A stretch of 62,667 nucleotides of DNA from an uncultured bacterium (lineage in GTDB: Bacteria; Bacillota; Clostridia; Lachnospirales; Lachnospiraceae): contig CANRVD010000008.1 of NCBI GenBank assembly GCA_947643145.1, forward strand, positions 1-62,667. The letters run 5' to 3'. The notes under the pieces are model-generated. The model did not search any database. It saw only the letters and a program-made list of their open reading frames with translations, and was not told the DNA's origin. The position numbers and the translations under genes are program-made. This document shows positions 18,495 to 26,260 of this stretch, piece by piece; the first letter of the stretch is position 1, and every line of letters starts with the position of its first letter.

Positions 18495-19805
18495 ATGTGG
18501 GCATATGAAAGCGTGTTTTATCAGATTTATCCGTTGGGGTTTTGCGGAGCACCCTTTGAAAATGATGGGAAACAGGAAAACAGAATCTTAAAGGTGATTG
18601 AATGGATTCCTCATATTGTAAAGCTGGGGGCAAATGCAATCTATTTTTCACCCGTATTTGAGTCTGATACGCACGGATATAATACAAGGGATTATACGAA
18701 AATAGACTGCCGTCTAGGAAGTAACGAGGATTTTAAAAAGGTATGTGATAAGCTGCATGATGCAGGGATTAAGGTAGTATTAGATGGTGTATTTAACCAT
18801 GTGGGGCGAGGTTTTTTTGCATTTCAGGATGTATTGCAGAACCGTGAAGGTTCAAAATACCGTGAATGGTTTCATATAGATTTTAGTGGAAATTCAAATT
18901 ATAATGATGGCCTCTGGTATGAAGGATGGGAAGGAAATTATGATTTGGTCAAGCTTAATCTTCGGAATGAGGAAGTGGTACAGCATATTTTTACAGCAGT
19001 GAAGGGATGGGTAGAAGAATTTGACATTGACGGCCTGCGGCTGGATGTTGCATACTGCCTGGACCATGATTTTTTACGAAGGCTGCGTCAGCTTACAGAT
19101 TCCTTAAAGGAAGAATTTTTTATTGTAGGTGAGACATTGCATGGTGATTATAATCAGTGGATGAATGATGCCATGTGCCACTCAGTAACCAATTATGAAT
19201 GTTATAAGGGGTTGTACTCCAGCTTTAATTCTATGAATATGTTCGAAATCTGCCATTCTCTGGCAAGGCAGTTTGGACCGGAAAACTGGACTCTGTATAA
19301 GGGAAAGCATCTGCTGTCATTTGTGGACAACCATGATGTTACCCGCATTGCCAGCAATCTGGAGAATGAAAAGCATCTTCCGCTTATTTATGCGCTTACT
19401 TTTGGTATGCCGGGTATCCCGTGCGTATATTATGGAAGTGAGTGGGGAGCAAAAGCGCATAAGAGCGAAGGAGACCCGGCACTTCGTGTAAGTTATGACA
19501 AGCCAGAGTATGGGGAACTTGCAGAGTGGATTTCAAAGCTTGCAGAGGCCAAGAAGAACAGTAAGGCATTGAATTATGGAGATTATCATAATGTTGTATT
19601 GACGAACCATCAGTGCATTTTTGAACGTGCCTGTGAGGATGAGCGTGTATTAGTGGCAGTTAATGCATCTGACCAGTCATATACAGCACACTTTGATGCA
19701 GGTTGCGGCATGGCACAGGATTTAATTAGTGGTGAGCCGCATGATTTTGGCGGGGGAAGCGAACTGCCACCATATTCTGCTGCATACTGGAAGATGGAAC
19801 GGTAG
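18495..19805 (+). CDS. GH13 alpha-amylase family glycosidase
   Basis: 436 aa from ATG 18495 (AGGAGG 9 nt upstream); the longer open frame from 18381 has no ribosome site. The TIM-barrel regions are visible: DGVFNHVGRGF (region I), GLRLDVAYCLDHDF with the nucleophile Asp (II), FFIVGETLHG with the acid/base Glu (III) and FVDNHDVTR (IV). No signal peptide, so it acts inside the cell on imported maltodextrins or related alpha-glucans, like neopullulanase or maltodextrin glucosidase types. Single gene, directly followed (4 nt) by a MarR regulator that may be co-transcribed. Confidence 0.92.
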   Translation: MWAYESVFYQIYPLGFCGAPFENDGKQENRILKVIEWIPHIVKLGANAIYFSPVFESDTHGYNTRDYTKIDCRLGSNEDFKKVCDKLHDAGIKVVLDGVFNHVGRGFFAFQDVLQNREGSKYREWFHIDFSGNSNYNDGLWYEGWEGNYDLVKLNLRNEEVVQHIFTAVKGWVEEFDIDGLRLDVAYCLDHDFLRRLRQLTDSLKEEFFIVGETLHGDYNQWMNDAMCHSVTNYECYKGLYSSFNSMNMFEICHSLARQFGPENWTLYKGKHLLSFVDNHDVTRIASNLENEKHLPLIYALTFGMPGIPCVYYGSEWGAKAHKSEGDPALRVSYDKPEYGELAEWISKLAEAKKNSKALNYGDYHNVVLTNHQCIFERACEDERVLVAVNASDQSYTAHFDAGCGMAQDLISGEPHDFGGGSELPPYSAAYWKMER

Positions 19806-19823
19806 AAAATGAAAGGGACAAGG

Positions 19824-20243
19824 ATGGATACCTCATTTCATTATTTGTTAATGGCAAATCAGGCATTATTACACAAAAAACTGCTGGCGGGGTTAAAGGA
19901 TACCAGTTTGACGCTTGGACAGCCAAAAGTTCTTGATTATTTAAAAGAACATAACGGCTCCAGCCAGAAAGAGATTGCCAGAGGATGCCACATAGAAGCA
20001 GCAAGCCTGACATCGGTATTGAACCGCATGGAGGAAAAGGGGCTGGTTGAAAGAAAAATGTTAAATGGAAACAGACGCTCCTTTTATGTGTTTCTGACTG
20101 ACAGGGGGAAAAATTTGCAGAGAATTGTTGAAGAAGAATTTTTGTATCTTGAAGAAAAAGCATTTGCTGGTATTTCTGAAGAAGAGAAAGAATGTTTTTT
20201 GAATACGTTTCTTAAAATATATAATAATCTTTATTTGGACTGA
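19824..20243 (+). CDS. MarR-family transcriptional regulator
   Basis: 139 aa from ATG 19824 (AAAGGGA upstream); an ATG at 19809 is also possible. The winged helix-turn-helix is plain: LTLGQPKVLDYLKEHNGSSQ, KEIARGCHIEAASLTSVLNR, then MEEKGLVERKMLNGNRRSFY in the wing. Dimer helices flank it at both ends. MarR proteins usually repress their own or adjacent genes in response to small molecules. It follows the GH13 gene by a few bases and is closed by strong terminators at 20291-20394. Confidence 0.92.
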   Translation: MDTSFHYLLMANQALLHKKLLAGLKDTSLTLGQPKVLDYLKEHNGSSQKEIARGCHIEAASLTSVLNRMEEKGLVERKMLNGNRRSFYVFLTDRGKNLQRIVEEEFLYLEEKAFAGISEEEKECFLNTFLKIYNNLYLD

Positions 20244-20290
20244 ATAAGGCAATCAATTAAAGATATCATGATATGATTTTTAAAATATTT

Positions 20291-20319
20291 AGGAGAAGAA
20301 CACCATTTTTGTGTTCTTC
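20291..20319 (+). terminator. Terminator of the marR gene
   Basis: GAGAAGAACAC and GTGTTCTTCTC pair perfectly over 11 bp around a CATTTTT loop, 48 nt past the stop codon. Confidence 0.7.
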
Positions 20320-20330
20320 TCAGGTTTGGT

Positions 20331-20394
20331 CAGCTCCTCTTAGCACATGAAAAAGCACGCTAGAGCGTGTTTTTTCATGTGCTAAGAGGAGCTG
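20331..20394. terminator. 64-nt near-perfect inverted repeat, bidirectional terminator
   Basis: Arms of ~31 nt (outer part CAGCTCCTCTTAGCACATGA at 20331-20350, its complement at 20375-20394) fold into one long hairpin. The core CACGCTAGAGCGTG is flanked by A5 on the left and T6 on the right, so it works as an intrinsic terminator on both strands, between the convergent marR and yczE-like genes. Confidence 0.8.
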
Positions 20395-20403
20395 TATATC
20401 TTT

Positions 20404-21096
20404 TTAATGGTACTTTGCTTTTAGACTTGAAATATATGGCTTGTTGTTCTTTTCGGCGGATACGGGAAAAAGAATATTAGGAAGGAATGCAAGCAAGCGG
20501 CCAAACAGACGGGCGATAAACCCCACAAGTAAGGCAGCAATAACAGTACCTTCCCGCACGCCATCAAGTCGATGGGCAAAAAGAAGGGAAAGAACTCCTG
20601 CGATGACGGTCATAGATACGTCAAATGCAATTTTGGTAATACCGAAATCCGTATGCCATGTAGAAGATATTGCACGTACAAATGATTCACCGGGTAACAT
20701 GGCAACATCTGCCAAAATTTCCATATAAACACCAAATCCAAGAATTACGCATCCTATTATCAGATAAACAATAGCTGCAAAATAATTTTTTGGCTGTATC
20801 GCAGTGAGTAAAACCATAGTTAAGTCGATAAAATAGCCAAATATGATAGAAATAGGTATTTGCAGGAAGTCTTCCAGCTTAAAGTTTTTTCGTAAAATAA
20901 CAAGTTGCAGTGCAATTAAAAGAAGACTGAAAATAATGGTAAACTGTCCCAGTGTTAACGGCAGATTCAGGCATAACACATAAGGTATCGATGAAATCGG
21001 TGATGTTCCAAGATTTGCTTTGGTAACAAAACTGACACCCAGTGAATTAATGAACAGTCCAATTAGAAAGATAACATAACGTTTTATTTTTTCCAT
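20404..21096 (-). CDS. YczE/YyaS/YitT-family membrane protein
   Basis: 230 aa with five to six TM helices beginning YVIFLIGLFINSLGVSFVTK. The early motif TKANLGTSPISSIPYVL and later MLPGESFVRAIS match the YczE-type integral membrane proteins of Firmicutes, whose biochemical role is unresolved. The ATG is preceded by AAGGAG. Single gene on the minus strand. A second member of the family lies at 53745-54428. Confidence 0.8.
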   Translation of the reverse strand: MEKIKRYVIFLIGLFINSLGVSFVTKANLGTSPISSIPYVLCLNLPLTLGQFTIIFSLLLIALQLVILRKNFKLEDFLQIPISIIFGYFIDLTMVLLTAIQPKNYFAAIVYLIIGCVILGFGVYMEILADVAMLPGESFVRAISSTWHTDFGITKIAFDVSMTVIAGVLSLLFAHRLDGVREGTVIAALLVGFIARLFGRLLAFLPNILFPVSAEKNNKPYISSLKAKYH

Positions 21097-21186
21097 AGAA
21101 TCAACACTCCTTATAAAATATTAGAATTCAAACTGTTAGAATTATAATACTTTGGATAAGAAATGTCAATTACTTTTCGGATAACT

Positions 21187-21346
21187 ATTACTTCGGCGGT
21201 TAAATATTGAACGAATTTTACGCAGTATAAATTTCTATCTGCAAGGCGGAAGATTGAGCTGTAGCGAGTGCTACAGCGATTGATGACAACGCAGCAGATA
21301 AAAATTTAGGCAAGTAAAAACGTCAATATTTAACCACCGAAGTAAT
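21187..21346. repeat. Family B miniature element, 160 bp
   Basis: ATTACTTCGGCGGTTAAATA at 21187 begins a 24-nt terminal repeat that is matched in inverse at 21323-21346 with one mismatch. Taking TTACTTCGG as the true end, TA flanks both sides, as for Tc1/IS630-type targets. The interior has a second dyad (GAGTGCTACAGCG region) and no ORF. A 160-bp sibling lies at 56521-56680. Confidence 0.85.
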
Positions 21347-21359
21347 ATATACGACTGCT

Positions 21360-21402
21360 CTAAACAGGTTACTGGACACGGAGTGAACAGTAACCTAAAC
21401 AG
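21360..21402. repeat. 27-bp family A element with exact 8-bp target duplication
   Basis: CTAAACAG at 21360-21367 and 21395-21402 brackets a 27-bp unit that starts GTTACTG and ends CAGTAAC. The unit's loop reads GACACGGAGTGAA. The 8-bp direct repeat and end sequence match the larger family A insertion at 8788-8922. Confidence 0.75.
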
Positions 21403-21429
21403 TATGAATAAAAACCAGTCGCTTGTGTT

Positions 21430-22035
21430 TTAAAAAATCAATATATCACGACGAAAATAATCTCTGTCTACCTTACCATGAATTCCTTTGACATGACCAC
21501 TGTCTGTATACTGCCATCCGCTCCAGCGTCTCCACTGGTTTTCCATATCAGGCTTATTTACTCCATACTGCGCAATCCAAAGCGGATATTCCCGCAGGCG
21601 CTCATCATCAAAGACACTGGTAGCATTGGAGGCATCACTGTAAATTACCGGACGGTGCCTCGTTTTGGTTTCCAGTTCCCTGAGAAACAGCAGAGAGATA
21701 TTTCGTATTTCCTGATGGGATAGTGCCCCAAACTCTTCAAAATCCATAGCGGGTCTGGCATATTGTATCTTATCTCTTGTTTTATCATGGAAAAAGGCAG
21801 CTTCCTCCTTTGCCTCTTCCAAATCCCTTGCCATTACATAATGATAGAAGCCGATTCGAAGGTGTTCTTTTGCTGCCTCGCGGTAATTCCGCTCAAAATC
21901 CGGATCTACAATATCTCTTCCCTGTGTTGCTTTGATATAGACGATGCGGATTCCCGATTTCCGTACCTTGCGGAAGTTAATCTCACCCTCCCAGTTGCTG
22001 ACATCAATTCCATCCAGTTTCTTATTTCTTTGCAT
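21430..22035 (-). CDS. GH25 (Ch-type) lysozyme without signal peptide
   Basis: 201 aa from ATG 22035 (GGGGGA 6 nt upstream); an ATG at 22080 lacks a ribosome site. The GH25 barrel shows GIDVSNWEGEINFRKVRKSG, IRIVYIKATQGRD, GFYHYVMA, RPAMDFEEFG (catalytic Asp/Glu region) and PLWIAQYG. These enzymes cut the MurNAc-GlcNAc bond of peptidoglycan. Unlike most bacterial relatives it has no visible signal peptide or cell-wall-binding repeats, as in phage endolysins released by holins or proteins exported by another route. No phage genes adjoin it. Confidence 0.88.
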   Translation of the reverse strand: MQRNKKLDGIDVSNWEGEINFRKVRKSGIRIVYIKATQGRDIVDPDFERNYREAAKEHLRIGFYHYVMARDLEEAKEEAAFFHDKTRDKIQYARPAMDFEEFGALSHQEIRNISLLFLRELETKTRHRPVIYSDASNATSVFDDERLREYPLWIAQYGVNKPDMENQWRRWSGWQYTDSGHVKGIHGKVDRDYFRRDILIF

Positions 22036-22884
22036 AAAAATCCCCCATTCTTGCTCAGCCCACATATTGGGCGCAAGCATACTATTTGCAAAGCGAACTA
22101 AGGTCGCTTTGGGAAAAATTGACTTTTTACACTTTTTCCTGTATCTTGTGATATTTGCTTTTTAATATATGAAGCTTTTTTATATGTGTGCCTGTGGTAG
22201 AATAGGATCATTGAGCGATTTCGGATACTGGTCACAGAGTGAACAGTATCCGATGTATTAAATTTGGTTTGTGGAGGACAAGAATATGCTCCAATTATTG
22301 TTAATTATTATCTATGATGTCAGGGTCAAAAGACTCATTTTTGTATATGCTTCGTAAATTTGCACAAAAGAAAAAGATAACTAAGAAAGCAGAATAATAA
22401 TTTTTATCTCAGGACTGTTCGAAGCCGTTGGTGCTTAAACAGCGTCGTTTGCTGTTTTATGCACCATTACGTGCTTCGCCAAGCGAAAGCGTGTCCTGAA
22501 TGAAAATTATTATTCCGCTTTCTGCATTATTGTTTCATTGTGCAAATTGACGAAGTCGATATGTAAATTGACCTTTTGACCTCAACATCTATCTATCTTG
22601 CATTGCAAACCATATCAGTGTTTCCGGTTTATTTACTGGCAATACTGGTTCTCATGGTTTTCATGTACGAAAAGATGTTGTCTAAAGTCACTATTTCTGA
22701 CTGATTTTAGAAATCAAACAAACGCGTCGTACTTGCACGTAAGAGGGTGATTAATTTTTGAAATTGCTGTAAATAGTAACTTTAAAATATTAATTGCTTA
22801 TTATTGGGAATTCAGCTATAATGAATGCTAAAGGGAAAAGGCAGAATATAGAAACAATTATTTTGAGAAAAATGGAGGAGTTTT
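22036..22884. repeat. Repeat-rich intergenic region: short hairpin, foldback element, family A copy
   Basis: This 849-nt gap has no supported long gene. At 22222-22254 CGGATACTG and CAGTATCCG flank a GTCACAGAGTGAA loop, related to the 27-bp family A unit. From 22316 to 22589 two ~100-nt arms (left starting GATGTCAGGGTCAAAAG, right ending CTTTTGACCTCAACATC) form a large imperfect foldback. At 22687-22780 GTCACTATTTC and GTAAATAGTAAC bound another family A-like unit just upstream of the GH43 gene. A 23-codon ORF with GGAGG (22286-22357, MLQLLLIIIYDVRVKRLIFV) enters the foldback arm. Confidence 0.65.
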
Positions 22885-24564
22885 ATGAAAAGAAAGGTAA
22901 AACAGGTTGTGGCATTGACAATGATAGCCGCCATGCTTTCTGGCTGCGGGCCAAACAGTGAAAAAGATGTTAAGAAAGAAACAGAAAAAGCAGAAAATGC
23001 AGAAATTGCCCAAAAAGCTAAAGAAGAACGGGCGAAGTTAACAACTGATTTCAGTGTAAGTTATGACGGAATCAAGACAGATGCGATTGCGGCTGGAGTT
23101 TGTGTGCATGACCCGTCCATTTTGCAGGTGGATGACACATATTATATTTATGGTTCCCATTTATCTGCTGCCAAATCAACAGATTTGCGTAAGTGGTCGT
23201 ATCTCATAGATTCTAACTTTATGACGTCAACCGGATACACAATGGATAATCCGACTTATAAAAAGATACTTGGGAGTAAGGATGGGGCACTGCGTTTTAC
23301 GGGGAATGACGGAAGTATTATTGAACCAGACCAGACCAGTCCGGACAGAATACGAATCTGGGCGCCGGATGTGAAATACAGTGAAAAAGCAGGGGTATAT
23401 TATATGTATTTCTGTACAACCTCAAGCTATTATCAGTCAACGGTGTGTTATGCAACGGCAGATAAGCCGGAAGGGCCTTTCAAATGGAAAGGAAACCTTA
23501 TATACTCTGGATTTTCGGAGAATAATTATAAAGAGACTAATGTCCTTGACTTTGTGGATGAGAGCTATGTAAAGGAAAAGTACCTGTCCTCTGGTGGTGC
23601 TTATGATAATAAAACCTATCCGAATGCGATTGATCCGACTATTTTCTGGGATAAAGATGGCAGAATGTGGATGGTATATGGTTCCTGGTCTGGCGGGATT
23701 TTCCTGCTTGAGATTGATGAGAATACCGGGAAGGTGATTCCGCCGGAAACAGACGGAAGTGATCCTGATATTGACCCATATTATGGTAAACGTTTAATTG
23801 GAGGCGGCCATACTTCTATAGAGGCTCCATATATTTTATATGATAAGGACAGCGATTATTATTATCTGTATATTTCCAATGGAAGTCTTTTAAGAGAGGG
23901 CGGTTATCAGATTCGTGTATATCGTTCTAAGACAGTGGACGGTGATTATGTGGATATGAATGGCAAGACACCGAAACTTGGCAGTGGTAATCCAGCATAT
24001 TTTGGATTGAAAATGACAGGAAATTACAGGCTGCCGGGTTTAAGCGAAGCATATATGGCAACCGGGCATAACTCAGCATTTATTTCTACTGACAATAAAA
24101 AATATATCGTGGAGCATACCCGCTTTGAAAACCGCGATGAATATCATGAACCACGTGTTCACCAGTATTTTCTAAATGAAGAAGGATGGCCATGTATGCT
24201 GCCGTATGCGACAGATGGCGAGACGATTTCTGAACAGGGGTATGAGAAATCAAAGGTTGTGGGTGAGTATTATGTGGTGAATCAGGGAAGTAAAATTGAT
24301 GCCACGATAGCAGAGCCTGAGAAATGGGTATTTACAGAGAGCGGTTATGTTTTTGGTAAGGAAGTGACAGGAACATGGGAGCAAAAGGATGGCAGTTACT
24401 ATGTTCATATGAACTTTGGTATTGGTGAAGAGACAGATTCCAAAAAGGAAAAAGAAAGTTTCAGTGGCGTTTTCTGTGAGATGAATGATATTGCGGGAAC
24501 GAAGGTTATGACATTTTCTGCTGTCGGCCAAAACCAGAGTATCTGGGGTGTGAAATACGAATAG
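22885..24564 (+). CDS. GH43 lipoprotein, likely endo-arabinanase
   Basis: 559 aa. Lipoprotein signal MKRKVKQVVALTMIAAMLSG followed by Cys, then a charged linker. The five-bladed GH43 propeller shows HDPSILQVDDTYYIYGSHLS (base Asp, ~residue 75), NAIDPTIFWDKDGRMWMVYG (pKa-modulating Asp) and SIEAPYILYDKD (acid Glu). A C-terminal beta domain (~470-559) resembles that of two-domain arabinan endo-1,5-alpha-L-arabinosidases of the AbnB type. It would cut arabinan side chains of pectin at the cell surface. No sugar transporter is adjacent. The ATG follows GGAGGAG. Confidence 0.88.
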   Translation: MKRKVKQVVALTMIAAMLSGCGPNSEKDVKKETEKAENAEIAQKAKEERAKLTTDFSVSYDGIKTDAIAAGVCVHDPSILQVDDTYYIYGSHLSAAKSTDLRKWSYLIDSNFMTSTGYTMDNPTYKKILGSKDGALRFTGNDGSIIEPDQTSPDRIRIWAPDVKYSEKAGVYYMYFCTTSSYYQSTVCYATADKPEGPFKWKGNLIYSGFSENNYKETNVLDFVDESYVKEKYLSSGGAYDNKTYPNAIDPTIFWDKDGRMWMVYGSWSGGIFLLEIDENTGKVIPPETDGSDPDIDPYYGKRLIGGGHTSIEAPYILYDKDSDYYYLYISNGSLLREGGYQIRVYRSKTVDGDYVDMNGKTPKLGSGNPAYFGLKMTGNYRLPGLSEAYMATGHNSAFISTDNKKYIVEHTRFENRDEYHEPRVHQYFLNEEGWPCMLPYATDGETISEQGYEKSKVVGEYYVVNQGSKIDATIAEPEKWVFTESGYVFGKEVTGTWEQKDGSYYVHMNFGIGEETDSKKEKESFSGVFCEMNDIAGTKVMTFSAVGQNQSIWGVKYE

Positions 24565-24574
24565 GTAGTTTTTT

Positions 24575-25312
24575 ATGAAGATAGCAGTTATAGAAGATGA
24601 GCTGGTTCATGCAGAGCTGTTAGAGGGATATCTGAAAAACTGGAGCAGGAAACGGCAGGTTTTAGTAGAAATCATTCATTATAAGAGTGCAGAGAATTTC
24701 TTATTTGAATGGGAGACAGAGAGGGATTTTACAATTCTGTTTGTAGATATTCAGATGGAGGAAATGAATGGAATAGATATGGCTAAGCTTGTCCGCAAAA
24801 AAGATGAGAATATAAGCATTATTTTTACAATGGGCATTCCGGATTATATAGAAGAAGGCTATGAGGTAGAAGCGGTTCATTATCTGATGAAACCAATTAG
24901 TGAGAAAAAAATCGGGGAATGTATGGATAAGGTTATGAGCCGGAGTGACAATCTGCATTTTATTCTTGTCCATTCGAAAGACGAGGTGCATAAGATTGCG
25001 ATGGAGCAGATTAATTATATAGAAGCACGCGGCCATGGATGTGTGATTGAGGCAGTACACAGAGAAAATGGGGAAATCAGGACAGATCTGCTGGAAGTGA
25101 AAGAGGGAATTTCAGAGTTGGAGAGTCAGGTAAAGTCTTATGGACTGGTAAAATGCCACCGCTCATATCTGTGTGGAATCCGAAACATCCATCATATTGG
25201 CAGGACAGAGATTGTATTTGATAATGGAAGTCATATTCCGGTCAGCAGAAGGTTGCAAAAGGAAGTAAACCAGGCGTTTATCCAGTATTTCCAAAAATAT
25301 GATTCTGATTAG
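24575..25312 (+). CDS. LytTR-type response regulator
   Basis: 245 aa. The receiver domain has the acidic pocket (KIAVIEDE), the phospho-acceptor in LFVDIQMEEMNG (about residue 54) and a KP motif (HYLMKPIS). The C-terminal LytTR DNA-binding domain reads HKIAMEQINYIEARGHGCVI and ends HRSYLCGIRNIHHIGRTEIV. This is the AgrA/VirR class, usually controlling peptide-signal, toxin or surface genes. It begins 10 nt after the GH43 stop and is followed 14 nt later by its GHKL kinase. The two-exporter operon downstream is the obvious candidate target. Confidence 0.93.
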   Translation: MKIAVIEDELVHAELLEGYLKNWSRKRQVLVEIIHYKSAENFLFEWETERDFTILFVDIQMEEMNGIDMAKLVRKKDENISIIFTMGIPDYIEEGYEVEAVHYLMKPISEKKIGECMDKVMSRSDNLHFILVHSKDEVHKIAMEQINYIEARGHGCVIEAVHRENGEIRTDLLEVKEGISELESQVKSYGLVKCHRSYLCGIRNIHHIGRTEIVFDNGSHIPVSRRLQKEVNQAFIQYFQKYDSD

Positions 25313-25326
25313 GAGGAGAGAGTGGC

Positions 25327-26085
25327 ATGGAACCAGTTTCTATTATGACAATTATTTTGGTAAGTGTGCTGGCTGTTATATTACTTGCTTTCCTGCTTGG
25401 CAGATGGATGAACCGGTGGATGGACAGGCGGACTCTGCTCTATCAGAGTGATTTGCTGGAGAAGCATTGTGTCGAGGTTCAGAATATGTACCGCCAGACC
25501 AGAGGATGGCGTCATGATTACCATGACCATATCCAGACGATGAAAGCGTATCTTGCAATGGGAAGGCTGCAAGAATTGTCTGATTTTCTTGGCGAGTTAG
25601 ATAAGGATTTGCTAACGGTAGATACTGTGATTAAGACGGGAAATGTTATGATAGATGCCATTCTGAACAGCAAAATTTCACTCGCAAAAGCGAGGGGCAT
25701 CAAAGTAGATGCCAAGGCAATTGTGCCAAAGGATTTAAACATTTCAATTTCGGAAATTGATTTGGGGCTTGTCATTGGAAATCTGATGGATAACGCGATG
25801 GAGGCTTGTGCCGGGATTGATGTAGAGGAGGACAGGTTTATCCGCGTTTATATTGATATTTTAAAGGGGCAGCTTTACATTTATATTATGAATTCTGCGG
25901 TGGGCAAGAGGAAGCGGATTGGCAGAATTTATGAATCAACAAAGGATGGGGTGTATCATGGATTTGGACTGATGCGGATTGACAAAGTAGTGGACAGGTA
26001 TCATGGTTACTTGGAGCGGCAGGATGAAGAGGGCATTTTTGCTACAGAAGTGATGCTGCCGTTAGAAGGTTCGTGCCCATTATAA
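25327..26085 (+). CDS. Short GHKL-type sensor kinase with minimal sensor region
   Basis: 252 aa, far shorter than the ~430 aa of AgrC-type kinases. One TM helix (IMTIILVSVLAVILLAFLLG, residues ~5-26) is followed by a short linker and the phospho-acceptor region RGWRHDYHDHIQTMKAYLAM (RHDY-xx-H motif). The GHKL ATPase has NLMDNAMEAC (N box) and HGFGLMRIDKVV (G box). It lacks the usual six- or seven-helix sensor, so it may sense through the membrane anchor or a partner such as the downstream ABC exporters, as in bacitracin-sensing systems. That role is an inference. Confidence 0.88.
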   Translation: MEPVSIMTIILVSVLAVILLAFLLGRWMNRWMDRRTLLYQSDLLEKHCVEVQNMYRQTRGWRHDYHDHIQTMKAYLAMGRLQELSDFLGELDKDLLTVDTVIKTGNVMIDAILNSKISLAKARGIKVDAKAIVPKDLNISISEIDLGLVIGNLMDNAMEACAGIDVEEDRFIRVYIDILKGQLYIYIMNSAVGKRKRIGRIYESTKDGVYHGFGLMRIDKVVDRYHGYLERQDEEGIFATEVMLPLEGSCPL

Positions 26086-26260
26086 CAAATTTAGAGCGAA
26101 TATGTGCAATTACAGTGCAAATCCTTTATCCAATTATCAAAACAATACCATTCGTGCACTTTTTTCTTTTTCAGCGGAAATTGTGTTATATTGATGCTAT
26201 CAGTAATTTATGAGTGAATGTGTCGGCACACTAGTACAACGAAAAAAAGGGGGAATTCAT

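Noticed and set aside
26086-26260. LytTR operator direct repeats before the exporter operon
   Set aside because: GTGCAA recurs at about 26105 and 26117, but the spacing does not match known LytTR sites well enough to call.
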